A stretch of DNA of 64,000 nt from CAVSWT01 sp963731745. Its GTDB lineage: Bacteria; Bacteroidota; Ignavibacteria; Ignavibacteriales; Ignavibacteriaceae. Of this stretch, positions 9,089 through 17,895 are shown piece by piece. The stretch spans positions 62,001-126,000 of the forward strand of contig CAVSWT010000024.1 in the NCBI GenBank assembly GCA_963731745.1, given 5' to 3'. Within the stretch, counting starts at the first letter, position 1, and each line of letters begins with the position of its first letter. A program made the translations under genes and the position numbers. The notes under the pieces were generated by a model, which saw nothing but the letters and a program-made list of their open reading frames with translations, did not search any database and had not been told where the DNA came from.

Positions 9089-9112
9089 GCCGGATAACTT
9101 CCGGCTTTTTTA
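9089..9112 (+). terminator. intrinsic terminator
   Basis: GCCGGA at 9089-9094 pairs with TCCGGC at 9100-9105 around a 5-nt loop and is followed by TTTTTTATT. This is the clearest rho-independent terminator in the window. It ends the DUF2892 gene 40 bases after its stop. Confidence 0.85.
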
Positions 9113-9363
9113 TTCTGCAGCGTTTCTAATATTAAAATTAGATTGAATATAGAAGGTAAATATTTCTTTTTAGCTTATAGCTAAGCATATCGTATAAAGA
9201 CAATATCAATCCAAAACCATATTCACCCCAATTAAAATTTTGAGTTACTTCACATTGCTTCCTAATTTATCTCGCGCATTGTCTCACAACACATTTTAAG
9301 TTCTCGTTCATTTGTAATGTACGGTTAAATAAAATTTGAATGAGATATAAAGGAGCAGATGGA
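9113..9363. other. intergenic region upstream of the small exported protein
   Basis: No gene seen. It contains one short palindrome, TTAGCT-TAT-AGCTAA at 9170-9184, and at its end the ribosome site AGGAG (9351-9355) for the gene starting at 9364. No promoter box could be assigned with confidence. Confidence 0.4.
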
Positions 9364-9810
9364 ATGAAAACTAAATTTTACTTCCCCATAATATTTATTT
9401 TACTCCTCTTTGTAAGTACTGCAGCTGCAGGTACCAATCCCAAAGATGAATTAAAAAAATATTTTAATGATGCCGCACAAAAAGTTAAGCAAACCAACGA
9501 TCCAGCTGAAAAGAGATTAATTTTAAATAAAACATATGGAAGGGTTCTTACTGCCCTGGATATTTTGAATAACTATCCTTTTTTATCCAAAGAAGAAAAG
9601 AAAGGTATTCAAATATACAGAACTACCGCCCTCGATAAATATAATGAACTAAATGGGCTGAACGGATACACCAGAGTAGATGATAACAACCTTGATAGGT
9701 TTGCAAACTATAGCGTTCAATCAATTGAGCAGGCAAACACGTTGGTAATATCCATAAGTGTTACAACCTTATTAATTATTCTTCTAATCATTCTTTTATT
9801 GAAGCCTTAA
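9364..9810 (+). CDS. small exported protein with C-terminal membrane segment
   Basis: A 148-residue protein with a signal peptide (FYFPIIFILLLFVSTAAAG), a helical charged middle (DELKKYFNDAAQKVKQ, KEEKKGIQIYRTTALDKYNEL) and a C-terminal membrane anchor (ISVTTLLIILLIILLL) ending in KP. I chose ATG 9364 rather than ATG 9340 because AGGAG at 9351-9355 is 8 bases upstream of it and lies inside the longer version. It is 27 bases before the caspase-fold-like lipoprotein on the same strand, so the two are probably co-transcribed. No family recognised. Confidence 0.75.
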   Translation: MKTKFYFPIIFILLLFVSTAAAGTNPKDELKKYFNDAAQKVKQTNDPAEKRLILNKTYGRVLTALDILNNYPFLSKEEKKGIQIYRTTALDKYNELNGLNGYTRVDDNNLDRFANYSVQSIEQANTLVISISVTTLLIILLIILLLKP

Positions 9811-9837
9811 CAAATATCAAATTATTAGTTCTTCGAA

Positions 9838-10908
9838 ATGATAAAAAAATTTCTTTATCTTTTTATTCCAGCGGCTTTATCATTAATTTTTCTATCATGC
9901 GGTAGTTCCGAAAATGCAAGCAAACTTAATGTGCCAGAACAGCCAATAAAATATTCAATTGTATTTGTAATTCATGGAGATGGTGATTACTTATACCATG
10001 ATCTAAATGGTGATGCCCTCCAAGCTGATGAGGTGGCATTGGAACAGGCAAAAAATATTGGTACAGGTTTAAGAAATTCTGAAGTATTTATTGTTCATCA
10101 AAAAGAAGAAAGGCATTTTTTATTTTTCCCTTTAGATGACGGTGAATATTTCTATTATAGAAACGGCGTTTTAATTAATCAAGATTCATACTCAAGAAAC
10201 AGAGACCAATCGGCTTTTGAGAATGAATCCTCTTTGTTTCAGCAAAACCGGTCAACTGTAAATAATAATATAAGTAATACATTTTTCCTTTTTTACGGCC
10301 ACCAAATTCCTGAACTTGATGGGAGAGGCTATGATGCGTCAGAGCCTTTAGGAAGTTTTAATATTGATTCTCTAGTGAAAGGATTAAAATCCATTCAGAA
10401 GACTTTATATATAAAAAAGTTTAGCCTGGTTGTTCTTTCAAGCTGTAATAACGGAACACCAGGAATTATTTCAAAACTTTCAAATATTGCGGATTATATA
10501 ATCGCATCACCTGGAAATCTTCATCTGTCATATCTTAATCCAGGATATTTAAAGACTCTTAATGATAAGCCAAAAATTAATTTAAATCGATTTACAAATA
10601 ATTTTGCTGAGCATGCTTTCAATATTCTGAAGAGTAAAACTGAAACTATGATTTCAGTCGCAGTATACAATATTAAAAAGATAGCTCCACTTCTTTCTGA
10701 AATTTATCCAAAATATTCTAAAGCCTTAGCTTCTCTGCAAGCAAAAGGAGATGATAATTTTTGGAAAGGATGCGACTGTGTAGATGATTCTGTTTATGAC
10801 TTTAAGTTACCGGAAAACGGTGTCAATGTTTTTTATCAGCCGCCATTGTTCGGCAAAGAAAAAAATAAAACTTATAATTCAGGATGGGGATGCTGGGATT
10901 TATATTAA
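9838..10908 (+). CDS. lipoprotein resembling a caspase-fold (C11/clostripain-like) peptidase
   Basis: A 356-residue protein with a lipobox (LIFLSCGSS), so it is a lipoprotein. The core reads as a caspase-haemoglobinase fold: an early strand SIVFVIHGDGDYLYHD, then FFLFYGHQIPE with a His near residue 155, SLVVLSSCNNGTPG with a Cys near residue 203, and IADYIIASPGNLHLSYL. In clan CD peptidases the catalytic dyad is a His after one hydrophobic strand and a Cys after the next, as here, and the family often continues (V/I)ADYxxAS. The His-Cys spacing of about 48 is close to that of clostripain. Peptidase activity is inferred from fold-level motifs only. A Cys-rich tail (KGCDCVDD, GWGCWDLY) is unusual. 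Confidence 0.55.
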   Translation: MIKKFLYLFIPAALSLIFLSCGSSENASKLNVPEQPIKYSIVFVIHGDGDYLYHDLNGDALQADEVALEQAKNIGTGLRNSEVFIVHQKEERHFLFFPLDDGEYFYYRNGVLINQDSYSRNRDQSAFENESSLFQQNRSTVNNNISNTFFLFYGHQIPELDGRGYDASEPLGSFNIDSLVKGLKSIQKTLYIKKFSLVVLSSCNNGTPGIISKLSNIADYIIASPGNLHLSYLNPGYLKTLNDKPKINLNRFTNNFAEHAFNILKSKTETMISVAVYNIKKIAPLLSEIYPKYSKALASLQAKGDDNFWKGCDCVDDSVYDFKLPENGVNVFYQPPLFGKEKNKTYNSGWGCWDLY

Positions 10909-10945
10909 AGCAAATACCAAAAGTTTTATATCATTATTTATATTT

Positions 10946-12026
10946 TTAATTTCCCAAAAAACTCATATCAACTTTCACAAAAATTGCAGTTCCTTTTTCA
11001 TCAATAATATTGATTCCATTTTTTGTTGATTCAATTTTCTTTACTTCTTTAAAATCATTTGGAATTTCAGTTAATCCGAATATATAAGGAATATTAATAT
11101 TTTTATTTGGAAATAATTCAATAAAAGTTTTAAAACCAAGCTTATTTAATTCATTAGTCTCGATTGATGCTTTGTGCCCTAAATGAAAATAACTTGTGAC
11201 TTCTTCAATTCCAATTACATTTTTATGCCTGCCGGAAAAAGGAGGATAATTTCTTCCTCCGTTGCTCATCCACAAAATTGTACTGCTTAATATTTTTGGA
11301 TTCTTTAATGTAAACCATAACCAGCCTGATTCCGGGCATGAAGCTGTAGACCAAGAGAATGGAAAAGTATCGTCAGAAATTAACATCAGTAAATCTTCGT
11401 GATTTTCAAATGTTGGATAAATTCTTAAGTCAGCAAATGAATTGTCATTTAGCCTAAGCTTTTGATAAGTCATTAAAAGTCTGCGGATATTTTAAGAATG
11501 ATTTTCCATTTGGTTCTACTTCAATTTCATTTGTTGGTGTTCCAGCCCAAACATATTTTGAAAAACTTAATTGTAATCTTTTTTCCGCTCTTAACATTGA
11601 ATGATGTCCAATTGGAATTTTTCCTTCTCCACCGATAAATTCGTGTTGTTGATAAATTACTGACTCATCGTTTTTCAAATAAATTCTTTTTCGAAGCTCA
11701 GCGCCCATAATTTTTTTGTCCAAAGCCAATTCAACACTCGAATCAGTTTGGCTAACTATATTCCATAAATCATTTGCACTAGCTCCATGCGGCCTTGTTT
11801 CGTTTTCTAAAATATCGCTATCTCCAAAAGGCGCACAAAAAAAATCGCCGCGTAAAATTTTAAGCATTGGCGGGAATGAATCATCAAGCTTTTCATCTGC
11901 CCAATGAGCTTTATGCATTGGTTTAATAATTCTGGAATCGGTGATAAATGTAACATCTGATAGTTGCCCGCCTTGCTCAGTAATTCCTAACGATACTTTA
12001 TTATTTTTTATTTGAATGATTTTCAT
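10946..12026 (-). pseudogene. aldose-1-epimerase-like (mutarotase-fold) protein, single-base frameshift
   Basis: The first frame (11454-12026) encodes NNKVSLGITEQGGQLSDVTF, RGDFFCAPFGDSD, RPHGASANDLWNI and IPIGHHSML, the plan of a galactose-mutarotase-like sugar-binding beta-sandwich. It ends early at KYPQTFNDLSKA. The second frame (10946-11473) continues LRLNDNSFADLRIYPTFENHEDL to the end. Removing one T from TTTT at 11460-11463 joins them as NDLSKLRLND, giving about 355 residues. Family members interconvert sugar anomers or bind sugars; this one is not a classic GalM. It follows the MBL and SDR genes directly (4-base overlap with MBL), in the divergent arm of the glycan locus. Function inferred from fold and context; the break may be artefact. 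Confidence 0.7.
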
Positions 12027-12916
12027 CTTTTAAAAATTTTATTATCGTCTTTATATAATTTGCCTGCAGAAATTAATTCATCTACTTGAACTTGAAGCAT
12101 GGCATAACCTCTGAATTCAAGCTGCTTATTTAATTTTTTACAAACGTTTTTCCATAAATTTGAAAATGTAATTCCTTTTGCTTCGTTCAACGCTGCATTT
12201 TCAACATCATCTAAAAATTCAAAAGTTTTATTTATAATTTTTTGTGCATCATTTTTTTCAAGCGGGGGATGATGTGCGGGAAGAATTCTTTTTACTTCTC
12301 CAGAATCAAGCATATTTACAATTCTATTTAATGTATTTCTAAATCCTGCAGCGGTTTGAAAACCATGAAAGAAAGGTGCAGCTAAAGCGAGAAATACATC
12401 TCCCATAAATAGAGTTCCGGAATGAATTTCTAAAAATCCGACTTCTTCTAATTTATGTCCAGGGAAAGCAAGTGTTTTTAATTCGATGTTTTTCCCAAGT
12501 CTAAAAATTGTTCCTTCAACTAATTTAATATCAATATGAACAGGCCCATCCATGAGTCCCATTATTTCAGCTTGTTGTTCAGGTGAATCTGGCAAGTCGT
12601 CGGAAGGAATACAAAATTCTTTGTAATGGATATCTAAATCTTCTATCCAATCAATTGCTCCCGCCGCACAAAACTCGGCATTGGTATGTTCTTTAACAGC
12701 TCGGTTGCACCCAATATGATCAGCATGCGCATGAGTTATTAATACATTTTTAATTTCATCAACTTCATCACATAAATTTATTATTTGATTTTTCATCTGA
12801 CTAATGCCTGTATCAATCAAGACACTATAGTGCTCGCCTTTTATCGCATAAACATATAAAGGAACGCCGGGCATTAAATCGATGTTTGTGTAATGAATAA
12901 AATTGTTTAGCTTCAT
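12023..12916 (-). CDS. MBL-fold metallo-hydrolase
   Basis: A 297-residue cytoplasmic protein with the metallo-beta-lactamase metal motif THAHADHIG (His62, His64, Asp66, His67), further metal ligands in AFPGHKLEEVG and FMGDVFL, and RILPAHHPP near residue 214. It matches the large glyoxalase-II-like subgroup, whose substrates are thioesters, lactones or phosphodiesters. In a sugar-catabolic operon directly behind an SDR dehydrogenase, a lactonase or sugar-acid role is a reasonable guess: the SDR would make a lactone that this enzyme opens. That is inference. It overlaps the mutarotase-like gene by 4 bases and lies 29 bases after the SDR gene. Confidence 0.8.
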   Translation of the reverse strand: MKLNNFIHYTNIDLMPGVPLYVYAIKGEHYSVLIDTGISQMKNQIINLCDEVDEIKNVLITHAHADHIGCNRAVKEHTNAEFCAAGAIDWIEDLDIHYKEFCIPSDDLPDSPEQQAEIMGLMDGPVHIDIKLVEGTIFRLGKNIELKTLAFPGHKLEEVGFLEIHSGTLFMGDVFLALAAPFFHGFQTAAGFRNTLNRIVNMLDSGEVKRILPAHHPPLEKNDAQKIINKTFEFLDDVENAALNEAKGITFSNLWKNVCKKLNKQLEFRGYAMLQVQVDELISAGKLYKDDNKIFKR

Positions 12917-12945
12917 GTTGTAATCCTTCTTACAATTTAATAATC

Positions 12946-13740
12946 CTACTCAATTTTCGGCTCGCCTCCAATAGGTAAAAGTAATCCGCCGTCAACAGAA
13001 TAAACGGCTCCGGTTACAAATGATGCTTTTTCTGACGCTAAGAAAGCAACGACTTCCGCTACTTCTTTAGGCGAGGCTATTCTTCCAAGCGGATGCATTT
13101 GTCTGCAAGCTTCATAAACTGATTCCGGGTTTGCATCCAATGAAGCTGCCCATTTCAAAAGGGGAGTATCAACTGTGCCCGGAGCTACGCAGTTAACTCT
13201 TATCTCGTCGCGGGCAAAATCTAGAGCCATACTTCTTGTTAATCCAATCAGTGCATGTTTTGAAGTTGTATACGCAGCAACATTTCTTTGAGTTGCAAAT
13301 GCCTGTACTGAAGTCATGTTAACTATTGAACCTTTTGTTTTTTTTAAATGCGGAATTGCAAAATGACAGACGTTGTAAACGCTTTTCAAATTTATACTCA
13401 TTACATTTTCCCAATCATTCTCTTCTGTACTTTCGACAGTGCCATATCGCTGAATGCCAGCGTTATTTGAAACAATATCTATCTTATTGAATTTATTCAA
13501 AACTATTTCAATTGCCATTTTCACTTCGTCGGATTTGGAAACATCAGTTTTTATAAAAATTGAATTCCCGCCTTTTAAATTAATCTCTTCCAGTACAGCA
13601 GCTGCTTCCTTTTCGGCAATATCAAAAATAGCAACAGTCGCACCTCTTTCGGATAAAATTCTAACTACAGCTTCGCCTATTCCCATTGAGCCGCCGGTTA
13701 CAATTGCGACCTTGTTTTGAAATTCTAATCCGTTAGACAT
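12946..13740 (-). CDS. short-chain dehydrogenase/reductase (SDR)
   Basis: A 264-residue classical SDR with the cofactor motif TGGSMGIG (residues 15-22), NNAG at 92-95, and the catalytic Ser144, Tyr157 and Lys161 (YTTSK). The C-terminal FVTGAVYSVDGGLLLPIGG is standard. Asp40 at the end of the second strand (AIFD) favours NAD over NADP. Related enzymes oxidise glucose, rhamnose, fucose or sugar acids. Its place as first gene of the operon divergent from a GntR regulator, in a locus with a rhamnosidase, makes a sugar 1-dehydrogenase likely, but the substrate cannot be read from the sequence. Confidence 0.85.
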   Translation of the reverse strand: MSNGLEFQNKVAIVTGGSMGIGEAVVRILSERGATVAIFDIAEKEAAAVLEEINLKGGNSIFIKTDVSKSDEVKMAIEIVLNKFNKIDIVSNNAGIQRYGTVESTEENDWENVMSINLKSVYNVCHFAIPHLKKTKGSIVNMTSVQAFATQRNVAAYTTSKHALIGLTRSMALDFARDEIRVNCVAPGTVDTPLLKWAASLDANPESVYEACRQMHPLGRIASPKEVAEVVAFLASEKASFVTGAVYSVDGGLLLPIGGEPKIE

Positions 13741-13871
13741 TCGCGCCTCCTGAAAAATTAATTACCTAAAGTAAATTATATTGAATCCGAGTAAGATTCA
13801 AATAAAAAATAATAATTGTAGAATATTTTGCTTGACAATAAAGATTTCAATTTTTAAGTTGAGAATAGTTG

Positions 13872-13887
13872 ATATGTATGAACATAT
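13872..13887. promoter_or_regulatory. candidate GntR operator in the divergent promoter region
   Basis: A perfect 16-base inverted repeat ATATGT-ATGA-ACATAT, which contains the GT-N4-AC core typical of GntR-family operators. It lies in the 203-base space between the SDR gene (minus) and the GntR gene (plus), 57 bases before the GntR start, where autoregulation and control of both arms would be expected. Confidence 0.6.
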
Positions 13888-13943
13888 GGACATTCCCAAT
13901 TAAATAATAAAAATATAAAAACGCAATAAAAATTTCTCCAACA

Positions 13944-14681
13944 ATGGTTATTGAAATTAATCATAAAAGTGCCGTTCCATTGCACATTCAAGTTGAAAGA
14001 ATGCTTAGGCAATTAATTGATCAGCCTGAATACAGTAAAGGCAAGCTTCTTCCCAATGAAGTAGAACTTGCAAAGCGATTAGGCATTTCCCGAAATACAG
14101 TTAGGCATGCAACAAACCGTTTAGTTTATGAAGGTTTATTAATTAGGAAAAAAGGTGTCGGGACAAAAGTTTCTGATAATACAGTTACAACAAAATTAGA
14201 TTCCTGGCATAGCTTTACACAGGAAATGAATGAAAAAGGTATACCATTTATAAATTATAAAATAAATGTCGATTGGGTTGAAGCCGGTGCATCGGTTGCT
14301 AAATTTTTTTCTATCTCTGATGATAAATTAGTGATAAAGATGGAAAGACTTAGAGGATTAGATTCTGGTCCGATAGTACATTTCGTTTCATATTTCCATC
14401 CAAGAGTAGGTCTGACAGGAAAAGAAGATTTTACAAAACCTTTATATAAAATGCTGGAAGAAGATTTTCATACAATCGTCTCAGTTTCCAAAGAAGAAAT
14501 AAGCGCAAAACTTGCTGATGAAGAAATTGCAAAGAAACTTGGCATCAAAAAAAATGCACCAATACTAAAAAGAAAACGTTTCGTTCTTGATCCCGGCGGA
14601 AGGCCGGTGGAATATAATGTTGGTTATTATAATGCGGAAAGTTTTACTTATTCAATCGAAATCCAACGAGAGAAAAAGTAA
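13944..14681 (+). CDS. GntR-family (HutC/UTRA type) transcriptional regulator
   Basis: A 245-residue regulator. Residues about 9-78 form the winged helix (VPLHIQVERMLRQLI, LLPNEVELAKRLGISRNTVR, GLLIRKKGVGTKV). Residues about 95-240 form the UTRA effector-binding domain, recognisable from VIKMERLRGLDSGPIVH, KLADEEIAKKLGIKKNAPIL and RPVEYNVGYYNAE. HutC-type regulators are usually repressors released by a sugar phosphate or related catabolite. It stands at the head of the ABC/TonB/glycosidase gene series and divergent from the SDR operon, so it is the best candidate for control of the whole glycan locus. Confidence 0.92.
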   Translation: MVIEINHKSAVPLHIQVERMLRQLIDQPEYSKGKLLPNEVELAKRLGISRNTVRHATNRLVYEGLLIRKKGVGTKVSDNTVTTKLDSWHSFTQEMNEKGIPFINYKINVDWVEAGASVAKFFSISDDKLVIKMERLRGLDSGPIVHFVSYFHPRVGLTGKEDFTKPLYKMLEEDFHTIVSVSKEEISAKLADEEIAKKLGIKKNAPILKRKRFVLDPGGRPVEYNVGYYNAESFTYSIEIQREKK

Positions 14682-14759
14682 TCACGACTGATAAAAGTAT
14701 CGGTTCATTTTTTAGTTTATAGTTTCCCCTAAATAATATTGAGAAGAGAGATTTATTTC

Positions 14760-16100
14760 ATGAGGGAAAAAATAAAATTAATTGGCGGCATATTATTAAT
14801 CCTGCTTCTTGCTGCTATGCTTTTCATGCCTGACTCAAAGCAAAAAGATGATGGGAAAATCCATTTGCGGTATTGGTATGTTACAGGCGCAAAAGAGCAA
14901 ATTCCTTATCACGCTGAAGAATTTAATGCTATTCAGGACAGCGTTGTTGTTGAGTGCACTCCGCTTCCCTGGAATGAACATGAGAAAAAAGTTTTAACTT
15001 CAATTTTAAGTGATGATCCTCCAGACATTGTAAATCTTGTTTCACCGGTTGCCAAATGGGCCTCCAGGATGGCTTTAACTCCGCTTGATAATTTAATTAA
15101 ACAATCATCATTCGATACGACAATTTTCTTCCCTGCGTTATGGAAGGAAATGAATTGGCAAAATCATACTTTCGCTATTCCTCTTTATTCAACTTCATAT
15201 GCTTTTTTCTATAATAAAAAATTATTTAAGGAAGCAGGTTTAGATCCGAATAAACCGCCTAAAACCTGGGACGAAGTAGTTCAATATGCAAAAGTTTTAA
15301 CAAAGCAAGACGAACAAAAAAGATATACACAAATGGGATTTATCCCTCACTATGGCAATGTGCAAACCTTTTTATTAATGTCTTGGGAATTGGGAGCAAA
15401 GTTTCTTTCTAAAGATGGGAAGAAAGTAAATTTAACGAGTCCGGCAATTGTTAACAGCCTACAATGGGTTGTGAACTATTTTAATGATTACCCGATTGAT
15501 AAAGTATCATCATTTATTTCGGGATTTGGATACGCAGATCAGCATGGATTTATTTCTGAAAAAATTGCTATGATGGTTTTAGACAATAGTTTTATAGATC
15601 AGATAAAATTATACAATCCAAATTTAGATTATGGTGTTTCAGAGATTCCTACTTTTAAAGGACATCAAACCGCATCATCAACCGGAAGCTGGTGGATTGC
15701 AATTCCCAAAGGTTCAAAACACGTTCAAGCCGCATGGAGCTTCATGAAATTTGCCGTTAGTAAAAAAATACAATTAGAAGAAATGAATTCGCAAGAAGAA
15801 ATATTATTCCCTGCCAATCAGCTTGCCGCAAATGATTCTTCATTCACTAAAAATAATAAATCGATTGAGACTTTAGTTAAAATGATTGATTATGCTCAAA
15901 CGCCGGCAATTGTTCCGATGGCTCATGATGCTTTTTGGAGAGAATTTTTAGGTGCGCGTGAAAGAGCAATCCATCATCTTCAAACTCCTAAAGCAGCTTT
16001 ATTACAGGCACAAGAAGCTATTCAATATCAGCTTGATCAATCCTTAGAATATGATAGTTATGTTAGAAGCAAAATGAATTTTGGAGATATAAATAATTGA
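14760..16100 (+). CDS. ABC sugar transporter substrate-binding protein (family 1)
   Basis: About 446 residues. The N-terminus is an uncleaved-looking membrane segment (IKLIGGILLILLLAAMLFM) without a lipobox Cys, then IHLRYWYVTGAKEQIPYHAEEFN, DPPDIVNLVSPVAKWASRMALTPL and FAIPLYSTSYAFFYNKKLFKEAGLD, the usual signature of family-1 sugar-binding proteins, followed by STGSWWIAIPKGSKHVQAAW. I chose ATG 14760 over TTG 14739 because the GAGAG at about 14745 precedes it. It delivers an oligosaccharide or sugar to the two permeases that follow, overlapping the first by 4 bases. No ATPase gene follows; a shared MsmK-type ATPase elsewhere is likely. Confidence 0.9.
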   Translation: MREKIKLIGGILLILLLAAMLFMPDSKQKDDGKIHLRYWYVTGAKEQIPYHAEEFNAIQDSVVVECTPLPWNEHEKKVLTSILSDDPPDIVNLVSPVAKWASRMALTPLDNLIKQSSFDTTIFFPALWKEMNWQNHTFAIPLYSTSYAFFYNKKLFKEAGLDPNKPPKTWDEVVQYAKVLTKQDEQKRYTQMGFIPHYGNVQTFLLMSWELGAKFLSKDGKKVNLTSPAIVNSLQWVVNYFNDYPIDKVSSFISGFGYADQHGFISEKIAMMVLDNSFIDQIKLYNPNLDYGVSEIPTFKGHQTASSTGSWWIAIPKGSKHVQAAWSFMKFAVSKKIQLEEMNSQEEILFPANQLAANDSSFTKNNKSIETLVKMIDYAQTPAIVPMAHDAFWREFLGARERAIHHLQTPKAALLQAQEAIQYQLDQSLEYDSYVRSKMNFGDINN

Positions 16101-17017
16101 AAGAAAAATTCACAGAAATATGGAAAAACCCATTTAAAAGATCGCAAGCGATTGTTGGGTTTATTTTTATTTCTCCGTGGGTTTTGGGGTTTTTAGTTTT
16201 TGGGCTATATCCAATTTTGGTTTCATTTTATTATAGTCTATGCCAATACGATGTTCTAAGAATTCCGCAATTCATTGGATTAAGAAATTATCATCAATTG
16301 CTTTTTGAAGATAATTATTTTTGGCTCTCAATCTGGAATACTCTTGTCTACACTGTTTTAAGAGTTCCGTTAAGCATTATTGGTTCTCTTTTATTAGCAG
16401 TGTTAGTAAATAATGCCGTAAAGGGAATTAAAATATTTAGAACAATTTATTTTATTCCTTCAATTGTTACTGGTGTGGTGTTATCGGTTTTATGGCTGTG
16501 GATGTTAAATCCAGAATACGGTTTAATTAATTCTTTTCTTTCTTTCTTCGGAATACAAGGGCCATTGTGGCTGCTCGATCCAAATTGGTCAAAACCATCC
16601 ATGGTAATAATGAGCTTGTGGTCAATTGGCGGTGGAAGAATGCTTGTTTTTCTGGCAGCCCTTCAAGGAATTCCTCAGCATCTTTACGAAGCAGTTGAAA
16701 TTGACGGCGGCGGCTGGTGGACAAAATTCAGAAATATAACAGTTCCATTAATTTCCCCGGTCATTTTTTTGTGGTCGATTTTAGAAGTGATTTTTTCTCT
16801 TCAAGTTTTTGTTGAAGCATATATAATGACTCAAGGCGGCCCTTTAAATTCAACACTTTTTTACAATCTCTATTTATACAATAAAGCATTTAATGATTTT
16901 AACATGGGTTATGCTTCAGCATTGGCGTGGCTATTATTAGTTATCACATTAATCATTACGGCAATTCAATTTAAAGTAAGCAAACGATGGGTTTATTATG
17001 AAGGGGGAAACCGTTGA
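16097..17017 (+). CDS. ABC sugar permease (MalF/UgpA type)
   Basis: A 306-residue protein with six membrane segments, starting at TTG within the stop of the binding-protein gene (TTGA overlap). The N-terminal IVGFIFISPWVLGFLVFGLYPI and the cytoplasmic EAA loop YEAVEIDGGGWWTKFRNITVP place it in the MalF/UgpA group. It forms the inner-membrane channel together with the next gene. Overlaps on both sides show tight operon structure. Confidence 0.92.
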   Translation: MKEKFTEIWKNPFKRSQAIVGFIFISPWVLGFLVFGLYPILVSFYYSLCQYDVLRIPQFIGLRNYHQLLFEDNYFWLSIWNTLVYTVLRVPLSIIGSLLLAVLVNNAVKGIKIFRTIYFIPSIVTGVVLSVLWLWMLNPEYGLINSFLSFFGIQGPLWLLDPNWSKPSMVIMSLWSIGGGRMLVFLAALQGIPQHLYEAVEIDGGGWWTKFRNITVPLISPVIFLWSILEVIFSLQVFVEAYIMTQGGPLNSTLFYNLYLYNKAFNDFNMGYASALAWLLLVITLIITAIQFKVSKRWVYYEGGNR

Positions 17018-17862
17018 GTTTGAAAAATGAGAAGCAAAAATATTCCATTAATAAAGTAATGATCTTTATTTTACTTTTAATATTTGCTGCATTCTTTATA
17101 ATTCCGTTTTTATGGATTGTTTCAACTTCATTAAAAGGGGAAGCACAGATATTTTCCATTCCACCTGTTTGGATTCCTAAAATATTTCATTGGGAAAATT
17201 ATAAAGAGGTATTTACGAGAATGCCTTTTCTCACTTATTTAAAAAATTCTGTGTTTGTTTCTTCGGCTACAATTATTGGAACTGTTTTATCAAGTTCATT
17301 AGTTGCATATGCTTTTGGCTGCTTGAATTGGCCGGGAAGAAATGCATTATTCATTTTTGTGTTAGCAACGATGATGCTGCCCATGCAAGTGACCATGATT
17401 CCTGTCTTCGTTTTATTTAAAGAATTTGGCTGGCTGAATACTTTTAAACCTTTAACAATTCCGGCATTTTTCGGCGGTGGAGCTTTTAATATATTTTTAT
17501 TACGGCAGTTCTTTTTAACAATCCCCAAAGATCTTTTGGATTCAGCACGAATTGACGGCTGTTCTGAACTTAGAATTTATTGGAGTATTGTTCTTCCGCT
17601 TGCAAAACCGGCACTTGCAACGGTTGCAATTTTAACATTTATGTTTTCATGGAATGATTTTATCGGGCCGCTGATTTATTTATCGGATAAAATGAAAGGA
17701 ACGCTTGCTTTGGGATTAGGAATGTTTGTCGGCCAGCATATGACTGAATGGGCTTTACTGATGGCGGCTTCTGTGTTAATGATGCTGCCGATGATATTTA
17801 TCTTCTTCTTCTTCCAAAAATATTTTATACAGGCTTTTACTATGAGCGGATTAAAAGAATAG
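17014..17862 (+). CDS. ABC sugar permease (MalG/UgpE type)
   Basis: A 282-residue protein with six membrane segments, starting at TTG overlapping the previous stop. IPFLWIVSTSLKGEAQIF near the start and the EAA loop DSARIDGCSELRIYWSIVLP identify the MalG/UgpE partner permease. It completes the membrane part of the importer. No ABC ATPase gene follows: the next gene is a TonB receptor. The full uptake route would run TonB receptor, periplasmic hydrolases, then this importer. Confidence 0.92.
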   Translation: MSLKNEKQKYSINKVMIFILLLIFAAFFIIPFLWIVSTSLKGEAQIFSIPPVWIPKIFHWENYKEVFTRMPFLTYLKNSVFVSSATIIGTVLSSSLVAYAFGCLNWPGRNALFIFVLATMMLPMQVTMIPVFVLFKEFGWLNTFKPLTIPAFFGGGAFNIFLLRQFFLTIPKDLLDSARIDGCSELRIYWSIVLPLAKPALATVAILTFMFSWNDFIGPLIYLSDKMKGTLALGLGMFVGQHMTEWALLMAASVLMMLPMIFIFFFFQKYFIQAFTMSGLKE

Positions 17863-17895
17863 AAATAAAAATAATTTCAATCAAAATAAAACATC

